Source of the DNA: Diploscapter coronatus
Taxonomy: Eukaryota > Nematoda > Chromadorea > Rhabditida > Rhabditidae
Assembly (NCBI GenBank): GCA_964036155.1
Contig: OZ038423.1
Span: 45,399,249-45,463,248 of the forward strand
Direction: 5' to 3'
DNA length: 64,000 nucleotides
The notes beneath the pieces were generated by a model. The model ran no database searches. It was given only the letters and a program-made list of their open reading frames with translations, and was not told the origin of the DNA. The position numbers and the translations under genes were made by a program. Shown piece after piece: positions 1-13,000 of this stretch (position 1 is the stretch's first letter; each line of letters begins with the position of its first letter).

Positions 1-13
1 TCTAAAAATTTAG

Positions 14-1096
14 GCGATGAATTTCGACCCGAAAATTCAAAAGAAGGCCTTGATGATCGGTAAGTTGAAATTTCTTCTTGAAATTTTATAAATTGAATTT
101 TTAGGCCTAGGAGGAGGGGTTGCATCAAATTTCTACACGCATTTCGCAGATGAAATTAATTTGGAAACCACTGTAGTGGAAATTGATGGAATTTATGGAG
201 AAATCGCGAAAAAGTGGTTCGGGTATCTAGATCACCCAAAACTGAAGCTGGTTATCGACGATGGAGTGAATTTTATCAAGAAGGAACGGGAAAGCGGTAT
301 ATTTTTACCGTTTTCACCAAAATCTGACACTGGCTCTCGTTTTTCTACCTTTTCATTCGCTCTTTCAAACGTTCTTTCTATCCCCCTTTTCTCGAGACAT
401 CCTTCTCGAGTCGCCAAGCAGAGTAAAACGACTGTAGCACGGTGGTAAGGTGCTGAGTTTAGAAACACAATTTGGCAACAGTCACGACTTCTTCCTATTA
501 AATCGTTTTTGACAAACGTAGCAGACAATAAAAAAGAGCAAGTTTGAAAATGAGAGACAACCAGATTTTGATGAAAAAAGTGTCTTTAAAATGATCGATT
601 TAGGTAACAAATACGATACAATCATATTAGACGCCTGTAATGAGAACAAAGATTTGAATATAATCTGCCCCTGTAAAGGGTTCATGGCAGAATCGGCTAT
701 AGAGGACCTATCCCATATTCTAACTGATAATGGTAATTAAGTTACGTTAATTAGTGTAATTAAAAATTTAACTATATAGGAATTTTATCGGTGAACGTTT
801 TTACCAAGCATCCAGATGAAAGCAATCCCAAAGTTCTGGAAGCCTATAAGAAATTCTTCAAGAGCTGCTTCCTACTGGCCTATACATATTCGAACCCGAA
901 TCACGGGCTTTTCGAGGTATATTTATCTAAATTTATTATGTAAATCACGTTTTCATTAAAATCTCATTTTAAGGCCCTGATCTGTTCAAACAGACCGAAT
1001 TGGACCTGGGACAGGAAAAAGTTGCAATTCGTCAAGCATTTCAAACAAGTCGACGAAAAATTCGATTTTGGACTCGATAAATTTATTGTTTATTAG
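14..1096 (+). CDS. METTL13/spermidine-synthase-like methyltransferase, 3' part
   Basis: Five exons keep one frame: 14-59, 105-296, 604-732, 780-916 and 974-1096 (TAG). The window begins in an intron, so the N-terminus lies outside. The readable protein opens with KALMIGLGGG, a glycine-rich SAM-binding motif I of a Rossmann methyltransferase. TVVEIDGIYGEIAKKWFGY follows, the acidic strand-2 motif II region typical of spermidine synthase and METTL13-like proteins. Next come YDTIILDAC (strand 4) and a C-terminal Rossmann half with SVNVFTKHPDESN. Nematodes carry a family of such PABS-like proteins, some of them predicted protein methyltransferases; the substrate cannot be read here. AATAAA-like sequence overlaps the region just after the stop. 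I am confident of the fold class but not of the substrate. Confidence 0.8.
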
Positions 1097-1260
1097 ATTA
1101 ATAAAAAATAAAAAATTAGCCAAGGCTTTCGGTTGGTCAGAAGAATTTCCACATGGAAGAACAATTGGAGAAGTTCCACAATAAAATTGGCGTTTAAACC
1201 AACTAAATTTAATTTTTAGAGTATATTTAATTTTAAAGAGTACCTTCTAAACTTATTAAT

Positions 1261-1500
1261 AGGTCCCACAGTGCTTTGAGCTGTTCGGCGTCATTTTTTT
1301 CGTAAAAATGATTATAACTTTTCTATTCATGTTGTATTTTAAAAATATTTCTTAGCTGAAACATTTACAAGATATTTCCGACAATATAAACAAAAAATTT
1401 TTTTTTAATTTATGAAAAGTTTGAAAAAATCAATTTTTGTGTCATTTTTAGAGGACTTCGTTAGACGAAGCAAGGAGAGGGCAAAGCACTGTGGGGTCTT
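1261..1500. repeat. Foldback element with about 18-bp terminal inverted repeats
   Basis: The left end, 1261-1278, reads aggtcccacagtgctttg. The right end, 1482-1500, is its near-perfect reverse complement (caaagcactgtggggtctt). The ends enclose about 200 bp of AT-rich sequence with no coding frame. This is the architecture of a MITE-like non-autonomous element. Confidence 0.65.
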
Positions 1501-3046
1501 CATTTGAAGCCAATAATGGCAACTTTATGAAACTCTTATCGCTTCACCTAGATTCGCTTAATAGTGAAAGTAAGATTGAATGATGAAAGCTGTGGACAGA
1601 CTAAACGAAATGCAACAGTGTTAGAATAAATAAAATCGAAATACACGAAAAATTAAATATGAGGGTAGCGTGATAAATGATTAAATTGAAGGTGCACATC
1701 ATAGAATGATAAAATTCTAATAAGGAGATCAAAATATTCTGAGATTAGAAATCGGATTTTATTTATTTCATAAATATATCGGTCATTAATACAAATAGTT
1801 TGGATTAGAAAAATGATATTAGGGTATTTAATATAAGCTTGTGAAATTTTTAGTAGACTTTTTCAATAATAATTTTATTATTTGTCATTATAATTCTTTT
1901 AATTTGTATCCCCATTTTTGGTCCGGAAGGTTTTCTTTTGACCTCTGTGGCAATCTATCGAAATAGCAAAGATAGAGAAAAGCGAAATAGTGTGAGAAAA
2001 GAAGAGAATGTTAGACAGAGAAAGAGCTACGCATTAGACCTGCACCCGGCTGCCTTCATCATTTTTCGGATGACTCATTTCACATTTTTCTTTATTTCCT
2101 TATTTTCCCCGGCTTCTCTTAATTTCATATGTAATTTTTTGCATTTTTATTGATTTTTGTTATATTTTATACCTGCTAATTTTCAGCCGCGTCAAAAGTA
2201 TAAATCGGTAAGCGCGCAGCAGTCGGCCCTGGGCTTCGAATAAACAATTTCGCGATTTTTATATTTTCAACGTGATTCACCATTATCGATTTACTTATCC
2301 ACTCATTTATAGATCGATATGAAAAGCAATAAATTTTCTGCGATTTTTTCTCTGAAAACCTTCCTTAACTATAGAAATTGGCCAAAAATGTTAATGGAAG
2401 TACAAATAAAAATTCAGGAAATGAATAAGTGATAGGAAATACGATAAAATGATAAGCAACCCTGAGAGAGTAATTCATTGTGCCTCATTTGAGCTTAAAT
2501 AGACATTCAGAAGTAATGCGACTGGACTTTTACATAGCTTCAAAAGCTCGACATCACCTTAACTATGGAAATAAGACTATTTTTGAGAAATTTTTGAAAA
2601 ACATACTATACTCCTATAAAGTTTTTTTTTAGGATAAACCAATATGCTATTTTGATGACCCATTAATAATGTTATCAATTACGCGCATTTTATTTTATAT
2701 TAATTTTCATATAATTTGTGCTAGTCGTTTAGTTTATCATTAATTTTCAATTGTTATCTATAATCTGTAAGTCAAGTCATAGGGCCCGCGCGGTATGGTT
2801 GTCAATAATCGAGTGGAAAATAGTAAAGAAAGGGTGGAGGGAAGAGGGAAAAATAGCGTGCGCACTATTGATCGAAAACGGTCTTTCTCCTACTTGCTGC
2901 CTTTTCAACCACTTGCATTTTTTGCTAATCTAATCAATCAATTCAATTATCGTTTGTGAGATCACTTTACAAATTTTTTCGCTGATATCATATGGTGGTT
3001 ATCTCTGACGTAACAACATTCATTTCTTTATTTTAATCGATTAGAC

Positions 3047-3182
3047 TTTCTCCCAAAATTTGGAAATAAATTACTCATTTTGGGTACAAAATACTAAGTT
3101 CGGGACTTTTCTTCTACTCTTACGAATAAACCATTCTATTTAGGAACTGAGTACTCATTTTGTTTCCAAATTTCGGGAGAAA
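3047..3182. repeat. Foldback element, about 136 bp
   Basis: The left arm starts tttctcccaaaatttggaaa at 3047. The right arm, ending at 3182, is tttccaaatttcgggagaaa, its reverse complement with one mismatch. The interior has ACTCATTTTG-like direct echoes and no coding frame. It is MITE-like. Confidence 0.6.
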
Positions 3183-4964
3183 AATGTTCCCAGTCCAATT
3201 TCAATCGATAAATTCTCTGTGTTCAGCGCCGGCTTTTCCCTTCGCTAGCCGATGGCTAAGCGAAAATCGCCGTCGGGTAAATTCTCCTTTCTTTCTTTCT
3301 CTGACTCACTTTCCCTCTCTCATTCACTCATATCCAAGCCATTTTCCTCCCAGCCTGCCCACAACCAAACGCCCCGTGACAATTTGCTTTGAGTGTTACT
3401 CATTTACACTCTGAATAATCGAACAGAACGTCATATTTACTCAATTTGAATCAGATATGATTTATAATATAATTTTCGGGCTTTAATCGATCTACTCATC
3501 GTATGGCTGCTAAACTTATTTAAGATATATATTTGGGTGTAATTTCCGTTTTAACTCTTATACTTTATCATATCGATCATATGATTCCCCATTTTGGTCG
3601 ATCGCTGAACTCTTTTTATGCCTAGATTTGTAATGGTGACGTAATAATAGGATCTAAATTTAACCCGAGCGACAACTTGTTTATGCTATTTATGTTTTAT
3701 CCCCCTACTCTTCTCACGCGCTATTCTGATTTGCTGTTTGTCTGTGGGATTTCATTAATTCGGACTTGTTTATCAATATCCCCCTATATATCAAAAGGAG
3801 ATTAATTTCTTTACGCACATACAGGCATAAAGTGAATATATTATTCTCGAGAAATATTTATTTTGCTTTAATTTAGGTCCTTTATATTTTAACATTTTAT
3901 AATAGGAAATTCTTATCATAAGACTTGAGTGCTTTAAGAATCTTAGACTGTAACTTCTGATACATTTGATACTTTAAGGAGCTACTTAATTTTTCGTAAG
4001 GTACTATCTTAAGACACTTTTGTAGTTCATTATTAATAATTCATCAACCTTAAGTTATAATTCATGATACTATTTTAAGGAAGTGCTTAGATTTGGTTAT
4101 ATCATAAGAATTTGACTCATTTGCGTCATGTGAATTATGTTTAAGTCATTTTATGTCCTTGTTCGACTCGGTATGGTGTCAGAATGAGAAGCTTAGCGCG
4201 CCGGATTAATTCGTTTTCCAGCGTCTGGAAAAAAAGCAATGAGACACAGGAAAGGCACCCGATCGATTTCAGACACGGAAGAGATAGCGCTAAAATTTAA
4301 GAGAGGAAAGGAAAAAAATAGAAAAATAGCAGGAAAACGAGAAGGGCGAAAAGATTTAGATAATCATTCGGAGTGCCTAATCAACTCAGACTACTCTCTA
4401 TTTTTGTCCTTATATAGGAGAGTTCTTACCGTGCAATATTGAAAACTCAACCAAATTTTTTGATCACTTGAATTTTTTGTTTCTTAACATGTGAGATACA
4501 CGTTAAAGTTTGATGCCGAGCGAACTTTTCGAGTATTTAATATCTAAACACAGCGTTTCTTAAGACCGGTATTATCACGTTTCTTATATGATCGGGGCTG
4601 ATAAGCGTCTTCTTGCATATGTAAATATTCCTGATTCTCATTCCAGCAAAATATTTAACACCTTTCAGAAAATTCGATCGAATTTTCCGATTTTTCGTCA
4701 AATATTGCCTCTTTTTCATTCATATTTCGGCCTATGTTTACAAAATATGTGGGGGCTTCTAAACATAAACATGCAGTATTTTTGCTTGCGTTGATGGATA
4801 CTGTATTGAAAGCCGTCTGATATATCGTTTCTGCTGAGTAACTCCAGCTGATGATTGATCATTCTTATCGTTGATATATCGAAATTTGCCGAATTTCAGA
4901 ATCCTACTATTTCTATGTGAAGAAGATGTTGTGTTCGGGCTAGCAGTTTGTCACATTTCAAGGA

Positions 4965-7900
4965 ATGGGTTCAATTACAACGACTATCATCAACCGACTG
5001 CAGGGACTCGTTCAGGGAAATGGGGTAGCTTTTCGGAAATTTAGTCGAATCTATCCTTAAAGATCTTTGTTCTAGATAAACTAGCACTTTCTTCTAGTAT
5101 TTTTTCATATATTTCGAAAGTAAACAGATTTCGGAGTCTCAGACGTGATAAAAATAGACCTATCCGAGTTACCGGGTTTCATATATCGATTTTTTACAGT
5201 TCCAAGTCCGGTATATCCATTCTCATGACGGCATGATCGGCGACATTTCAGCGATACCGATGAGCAATCAGGTAGCAAAGTTTTATATTTCTGAAAATAA
5301 AGCATTTCAATGATAGACATGTCATTTAAAGCTTCGCCATTTTGGATTTTACGTAAAAATGAGTAATTCCAACCCTAAATTTACTAAAGAATTTTTTCAG
5401 GATCGAAGGCTGGTCTGGAAAACGTTCAAATTCATGGACGATGCAATGAAGGCCTGCCAAAACCCGAGGCTGAGCCTAAAAAATTCGCCACCCTTCATTT
5501 TGGACATCCTTCCGGATACCTATACTCAGGTATATCAAAGTACTCCTTTTCAATTATAAGAAAACTTCAGCTAATGTCGATTTTCACGGCGAACAGTCAA
5601 GTTCTACGGGACAACGCGTATCTGAAGATCTTTCTCGAGAATATGCAGAATAAGTGTAAACAGGTCGGAGGATGTATAATTAATTTTAGAAATAGCCTAT
5701 TTTCTGCCCTTATCACCTTCTTTATCTAGAGCTATAAAATATCAGCTTTGATTCTCAACGATATGAAGTATCGAAATTTTAGCCTAATTTATCAAAAAAC
5801 TAGAACACCAGTTATTTGACCTAGCAATGTCGAAATTTCAAATTTTAAGTCGGAATTTTCAGGTACTTAAACTCTTCAAGGACAACGATATTTTCGACGA
5901 GCTCTCGGCGGCCCGTCGGTCTCTGACCAAATTTTCTCTGACCTTCTCCCACATGCTTTTCGAGCTCAAGTCCGAATTTCCGAACGGGATTTTCGTCGGT
6001 AAGTTTTCAAAATCCAAATTTCATCTGCTAATTTTAAATTTTAGGCGACAAATTCCGAATAACCAAGAGGGAGGCCGAGGAATTCTGGAACAGGAATTTT
6101 CCGAAGAGGTTGGAAGATTTGACTCGATTTTTCTGAAATATGAACAATTCCAGGACGGTCGTGCCTTGGAACGAATTTTTGGCAGCCATGTTGACCCTGG
6201 ACAAAACTAGGCCCATTTCGCAACAGGTACTGTATTTTTAGAAGTGTCTAAGATCCTTGATTTCTGAAAAGTTCCGAAATTCAAGATTCGGTTCATGATT
6301 AATGAAATTTCGATTAAATTTAAATTCTCAGGAGTCGATATCGCTGAAAGCCACAATAGATTTGACTAGCGACGACTACGTGTCCAACTTCGAATTCGAC
6401 GTCTTCACGAGGTTTCAAAATTTAAGTTTGGCTGAAATTTTAATAATTCAAAATTCAGGCTCTTCTATCCCTGGAAAACGCTCATCAGGAATTGGCAACT
6501 TCTGACAACTTCCCACCCAGGATATGTAGCCTTTTTGACCTATGATGAAGTTAAACGGAAGTTGGAAAAGTTGTCGAACAAACCTGGAAGGTAAAAATTA
6601 ATTTCAATTTTTAAAATTTAGGCTTTGACAGAAAAATAATCTTTAAGAAAATTCTATAAACTGAGATTTCTAATAGAAACCACCTACTTTTTTTCTTACC
6701 AAAGCTATATTCTTACTGAAAATTACACGATTTTTTAAGCTACGTTTTCCGACTCTCCTGTACCCGACCCGGTCAATGGGCCATTGGCTACGTGGCTCCG
6801 GACGGGAAAATCTACCAGACCATCCCACAAAACAAGTCCCTGATTCAGGCCCTACATGAAGGATCCAAGGAAGGATTGTAAGGGATTTCATATTCTCTTT
6901 TCGGGCGTAGGACGATTTGCATAGGAGTAAGAGGATTTGCAACAACTTTTCCCTCTTTAGTTTTGTTATAAAAAACACCTCACTCCTGTACAAATCGTCC
7001 TACATCCCTCTTTTCTTATCTTTAGAATTAAAAAAAATTCATTTTCAGTTATCTCTATCCAAATGGTCGGAACAAGGACATAGATTTGAGCACGGTGATC
7101 GAAATGCCTCAGGCTGATAGGGTTAAGGTAAAATTCAAACAAATTTGGAAAAGAACTCATCAAAATTTTGGAAAATATATCATCTTTTTAATGAGATAAA
7201 AAATTTTTGGAAAAGAAGAAATCTCAGGTGACCCCCGAACAATACGAGCTGTATTGCGAAATGGGCACTACTTTCGAGATGTGCAAAATCTGCGACGACA
7301 ACGAGAAAAACGTGAAGATCGAGCCCTGCGGTCATCTGCTTTGCGCCCCTTGTTTATCGAGTTGGCAGGTAACCTTTTTTCCCTTTTAATTTGCACCCCT
7401 GTCTTTCGAGTTGGCAAATAGGAAAATGTATTTTCAAAAAATCCCCCTAAGATTACCATAATTTTGCTCAGGAATCATTTTTGATCATTAATAAAAGCAG
7501 TACGGTATAATATTGTGAAGTTTTACGTTTAGAAACTCATGAAGCATTTTAGTCAACTTTCCAATACTACTTTTATTATTTTGCCTTCATATATCCTTTT
7601 TTAATCAGAAATCATTTCTGAACCACATAAAATCTTTACAAGCCCACTAAAATAGGTCACATAGGGTCATAGTTTTTAAAATACAAATTTCATTAGCTTA
7701 TGAAAAACTACTTTTATTAATTATCTAAAAAATCGATTTTCTCAGGAATCCGAATCCGGAAACACGTGTCCGTTCTGTCGATACGAGATCAAGGGCACCA
7801 ATCGAGTCATCATAGACCGGTTCAACCCTACAGCCCCCAGCATAGAAACTGAATTGGTAAGGAAATTATATCTTTTACCAAAAATGTACATTTACTTAAC

Positions 7901-8570
7901 CAAAAATAGTTTATTTTGCTAATTGATTTTTAGCAAAAATGGCAAATTTTCCAAAAATACATGGCAAAGATCCAAAAACGGTAACAAATGCAATTCAGGT
8001 GGACCTGAACGATCTCAAAGCCCAGATGAAGAAGCACATCAAACAGCGAACCATTTCGAAGGAGTCCCATCCTCAACCATCCCCGCGGATTACCACAAAT
8101 GGAACTACGAATGGTAACGAAACGGCCGAGGTCCCGCTTGGTAACTTGATTCCCAGTCTGACTCCACCTGTGATGGCCCCACCGCTACCTCCAAGGAACT
8201 CAATTGTGGGATATGGAGAGCATAAAAGGGTGGGTCTTTGAAAATGTTCAAAATTTAGATTTTTGCACGGGTATCCCTGTCTAAAAATGGTCATTTAAAA
8301 AAGACAAACGATCAAATTTCTGAATTTTGAAATTTTCAGAGTCCGCGAGACCTGAATTACGTCAATGTCACAGAAAACACCGTTCCCGCAGCCCTCCTAG
8401 ATTCCAGAGCTATTTCAATCCCCTCCACTCACGCACCGGCCCTACCCAGCCCTTTAATTCCGACACCAGTCCAAGCAGAACCCGTAAATCCAGGACAAAA
8501 TCAAAATCGAATGAGCTCAAGCCAAGCCATGGAATACGTGAACACGGCCGATATTGGGGAGCAAAAATAA
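4965..8570 (+). CDS. sli-1: Cbl-family E3 ubiquitin ligase (SLI-1-like)
   Basis: Fourteen in-frame exons give about 565 residues, close to the length of nematode SLI-1: 4965-5024, 5401-5529, 5571-5663, 5863-5998, 6045-6108, 6154-6226, 6332-6411, 6459-6590, 6740-6877, 7049-7127, 7228-7368, 7746-7856, 7999-8229 and 8340-8570. The order is the four-helix bundle, the EF-hand-like part, and the SH2-like part with [16 protein letters not shown] (phosphotyrosine-binding Arg). The linker [14 protein letters not shown] and a RING finger follow ([18 protein letters not shown], then CPFCRYE). The tail is proline-rich, holds a YVNV motif, and has no UBA domain. The family ubiquitinates activated receptor tyrosine kinases and dampens EGFR/Ras signalling. 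The start [14 protein letters not shown] follows the acceptor-like TTTCAAG by two bases. Confidence 0.95.
6903..7008. repeat. Foldback element in a Cbl intron
   Basis: gggcgtaggacgatttgcat at 6903 pairs with acaaatcgtcctacatccc ending at 7008. It lies wholly inside the intron before exon 10. About 106 bp, MITE-like, non-coding. Confidence 0.65.
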
Positions 8571-10032
8571 AATAATCTGGAAGAATAGTTACACTCGTTG
8601 CATACGAAATAGTACGGAAGACGAATATTTTCCATACCAAATCCTAACCTATGTTTTGCATGTAACGATGTAATGGCTTTCCAATTGTCCAAAAATAACA
8701 CGACGTTAGGGAGCTTTCAAATTAGGCAACTATTTCTATGATTTGATTATAATTGAGATAGCCATAAAGTGATATCATTTTAGCGGAGTACTTTTCACTG
8801 GAAAAGGAAATACTAGGAGGAAAGTGCTTGTAGCCTAGCTTCTTGGCCAAAATATCAACTATTATTAACATATCCGTTTCAAAAGGATTAAGTTAAATAT
8901 GAGTGCCTAAAACCATGAATAGGGAGTCATTAACCGATTTTAACTGATAAAATAACCCGGAAATTGTCAAACTTAATGATTCCTTCTTCGGAAAATTCTT
9001 TCCTTATTCTCAAAAGAACCTTTATCAGGACCGGCATATTACTGTAAGCACGAGACAAGGTATTTTCGACCAATCTATCATTTTTCTAGACTTTTCTAGA
9101 ATCCTTAGAGTTCATTTGACGCATTTTTGTGCCATTTTCATGAATTTCCTAAATTCTCTTTAACCTAAATTATTCCGCACTAAGAAAAGCTTTCAGAAAT
9201 TCTATGTTTTTAACGTACTTGCTCATTTTATCGTACTTTTCCACAATTTTTAGGCTTAGTTCATAATTCGCGCGGGTCCATAGTTCACGGCCTTTTTATG
9301 TCTGGGTCATACTATTCTCCAAAAAAAAAGCCCGCGAATTATTAATTAAGCCGAATTTTAGATTTTTTAAAATTTATGGAAAAGTATCTTTGCTGTATAC
9401 TTTGTGAAAAGAACTTTTCTGAACCCGAAACGTGTACGACGAGCCCTAATTTCCAGTATTAATTTATTCAAACTATCGATTTATTTCTCATTCTTCACCG
9501 AATTTCATTACTTCAGTATACTGTATGCGTGTAATTTAATGTGGCGTCAGATATTTTCTTATACAGCTTAAATTTGACGTCATAATTCAATACATATTAT
9601 CACATCACATTACATAATCGAGATACTAGGGATACTTGTAGCTTGATAAAATGATTCAAAAAAGTAGACTACTGTAATTTTGAATGATTTGGCCAGGTTT
9701 TTGCAAAAGAATGTCGAAATTTCTATCTGAAAATAAAGTATTTTTGAAGTTCACTCTCGTAAATTTAAATTGGCATTATCAATGCATGAAATCACGGCAT
9801 TCAGAGCTTTAACTTTGTCTATTTTCCTTTCTTTGTGTGCAGAAAAGGGGGCGTGGCTGGGATAGACCAGGGAAGAGAAAGAAAGGGAGAAGATGCAGAG
9901 AAAGAGAAAGACAAAGTCCCTCTGCAAATCATTCGTCCGCTGGCATAGGACCTGCGTGGAAGGAACACTTGCTAAAAATATCAGCAGGTGGTTTTTTCGA
10001 ATTATTCCAGTCTGGTTTGAATTTGCATCAAC
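8571..10032. other. Intergenic region, Cbl 3' flank and NCAM-like 5' flank
   Basis: The Cbl stop overlaps an AATAAA. The rest is AT-rich without a supported gene, except for a foldback repeat at 9253-9352. A purine-rich block with a GC-box-like ggggcgtggc lies at about 9847-9857, shortly upstream of the NCAM-like start, and may belong to its promoter. Confidence 0.55.
9253..9352. repeat. Foldback element, family 1 copy 1
   Basis: ggcttagttcataattcgcg at the left pairs with gcgaattattaattaagcc at the right. The centre carries the string tttttatgtctgggt. A second copy with the same ends and centre lies at 51121-51199, which makes this a dispersed repeat family rather than a chance hairpin. Confidence 0.7.
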
Positions 10033-13000
10033 ATGCACTATAGTTACGTCTTGACAGCAGCTTTATTCTCTATCATTTATTCGGTGGAAGGTTAGCTTAG
10101 TTTTATTTGAAATTTTAAAATATAGATATTTTGAAATTTTGTATAAAAGTCAAGTTTTATACTTTCAACAAGTATGAGTAAGGTAGTGAGACATCTTTTT
10201 CTGCAGAAAAATAAGGAAGGATACTTGGCGCGACAATTTTGCTCTTACATCCCTTCCTCTTGTAAGGGTATTGTCTAAAAGTTGTTAGACAAAGGAGTCA
10301 CCCCTCAAAACAGGCAAAGACAGAGACTGTAAGTCAGGTCTCTAACAATAGAGAAAGGCGAAGTTTTGTCTAACGCTAAGTTTTTAGTCTATATATGAGA
10401 TATAAGGATATATCTAGAAAACTTGAGTTTGAAATATGCTCCATTGCAAAATTTTAATAATACTTTAAACTATATTTTTCATTGGAACAGGGATGCTCAC
10501 GGGTATAAAACATCGTCCTGTACCTGCCAAATTTTCCGAAACTCTACCCGTACTTTACTTGCCGAATACCTTATTTTTTGGCTTCCCTTCTTACTGGCGG
10601 TTTTCAATAAGGTCAACTTAAGGGCATTCCTAGATATAGTGACTTCATATAAGATATATAGGGATATTGAAGGATCTGCGAAATCTCCCGCTGGCAGTAA
10701 GGCCTTGACTCATATCCCCCGCGCCCTGGGACTTCATTCATCCGTAAAATATGCGCGATTCATCGAGTTGAATTTAATACAGAAATTGATCGACATCGAT
10801 ACACTATAGCGAAAAGTCTTGAAGTTCACAAGTTTTGAAATGTTTTTGTTCTTCAAATTTGCTGAATTAAAAAAATTCATTACTTTTTATATAGGGTCGA
10901 AAAAATTCATTATTTTCAGATTTTATGTAAAAGATAATCTTGAGATTCATAAGTTTTAATTCAAAGTCGAGGTTATTTATGAGATTTTCAAAGACTCACG
11001 GAATAATAGCCCCCTAATGAGATTTATATCTATCAAATAAATCGCGACCCCCTCGGTGTTTTGCATTGATTGACCCCTAGCCATCTTTCCTGCCTTTCCA
11101 ACCCTTATGCCATTTTGGTCATTATCTCTTTATCTCTACGTCTCCAATGCCTCTAATCCAACAACAAACAAACTGTCTTTGGGCATGCCATTCTTTATCA
11201 AATAAACGGAACTCTCGCGTGTAGTAAAAAGCGGCTTACAAATCACACTCATAGACAAAGGTCAATGTCATAAAATTTGAATGATGATATGATACCGGAC
11301 ATATAAATTGTATTATGAAAGGTCACATATTTGATTTGTTATCCTTGGAATTCAAAGTTGAATTTTGAGGTTTCAAGTTAAGTTCTGAGGATTGAAGCAA
11401 AATGTTGAATTTGAAGTTAATTAAAATTCAATTTAGCTCTATCTCCCTGCCCTAAATTTAAATTTTCCAAAGTCATTAGTTTTAGTTTAGTATAGCTTAA
11501 GGATTTCGCTTGAAGCTTCGCGACCACAGAGAAGATTGAATGAGGTGCAAAGAAGTTGAGAAATAAGAAATAGCATGTGATTTGAGAGAATAAGAAAAGC
11601 TCGTAACGTCGGAATGAAATAATTCTTATTCCAACGAGATGAGATTTACGACTTGACATTAGCGCATAATGTTTTGGGCTAATATAAATAAGAAAAAGTT
11701 GGCAGAATTTGGCTGATAATATGATATGCTTAGTATATTTATAGTTAGATAGTCGAAAACATTGACCGTCGTTGGATTTTAAATCTTTATGGCGCAAGAA
11801 CTGTTCGAAATAACAAATTTTGATTTAAATTAATCTCCTAGACCTATTTATGAGGCACATTCATATTTCACAATTTGTTTCTCACTATTTTCACCCACCT
11901 GCTTTAGTTATAATATTGAGGTTTTCTCTTTGTAAGGTCTGCGATAGCATACTTCGAGGATATTATATCGTAGCTTCAAAATAGTATATTCAAATTTCAT
12001 GAAATTCGGCATGGGTACTAGTTTTGATATGGAGATTTCAAAATTACCAAATTTAGCTGATATTAATATAGAGTATCTGAAATATAACGATTTGAATCGA
12101 GTGGCGGATAATTATGGACCACTCTGTATATTCAAAGCTTTATGATTTTTACAATGTAGTATTCTAAAAAGATCTCTTATTTTCAACAACATCAAGTCTT
12201 GTGACTAAATCGAATCTTAGTACTTTCGCAAATTACATTCGAAATTCGCTTGTCTTTGGCCATATTTGACTTTCAGCTGCTTTCGAATTTCAGCAACAAT
12301 TTCCCATCCCCTCTCGCAAATCAGTTCAAGCTTCCCCCTCTCGTTTCTTTTCCGCTCTCTTCATTTCGTCAAACTATTTCTCTTCGTTTGAACAGTTCGT
12401 TCATTCGACTATTACGTGGGAAACGCTGCTGCAGAATCTGTGTTCATAAGTGTTTCGGCGAGCCCTTTGGCTTCAAATTTGAACAGCGCTTTATGAATAT
12501 ACCGACTTGAACACCATATAATAATTTAAAGGATCTTATTAATGCACGATAAGCGCTTATTCGAACATATAGATGCATACAGTCGATTGAAACTTTCTTC
12601 CATACCTCCAACGAATTAGCATACATAATTAAAAAAGTTAGAGCATTTCCTCTGCATTTTCTGACCCCCGATGACCGCTTTATTCGCGCTACTAATATCT
12701 AAGATTTTCAAAATCTCTCCCAATCAATATTTGAACTGTTAGGCCTCAAAGCTCGGCCAGATAGAAAAAGTCCCAAGCCAGAGTTTTCCAATGGCAAGTC
12801 ATGTTTACCCAGCCTAGCAGTAAGAAGGTTTCGCAAGATAGGTTAGGCAGAGACAATGAATGAGAAAAATAGATAGTTTGAGCAAGTAGAAGCAAATCCA
12901 CATAAAAACGATAAGTACAACAAGAAAACTTGAAAATTTAGGGATTTTTAAGCATTTTAATTTGCAGGATGGTCCGTAGTGATCACGCCCCACGCGGAGC

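Larger units (their letters stand above)
1097..4964. other. Gene-poor intergenic stretch
   Basis: This 3.9 kb AT-rich interval lies between the methyltransferase stop and the Cbl start. Short open frames are present, but none has splice support, a recognisable domain or protein-like composition. It holds two foldback repeats, listed separately. It probably includes the Cbl promoter. A short GC-richer patch with a TATAAA-like string lies near 2190-2240, but I cannot assign it to a transcript. Confidence 0.6.

Noticed and set aside
10423..10809. 128-codon plus-strand open frame in the first NCAM intron
   Set aside because: It lies in an intron, lacks domain, signal peptide or splice support, and has an irregular composition. 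Long chance frames are expected in 2.9 kb.
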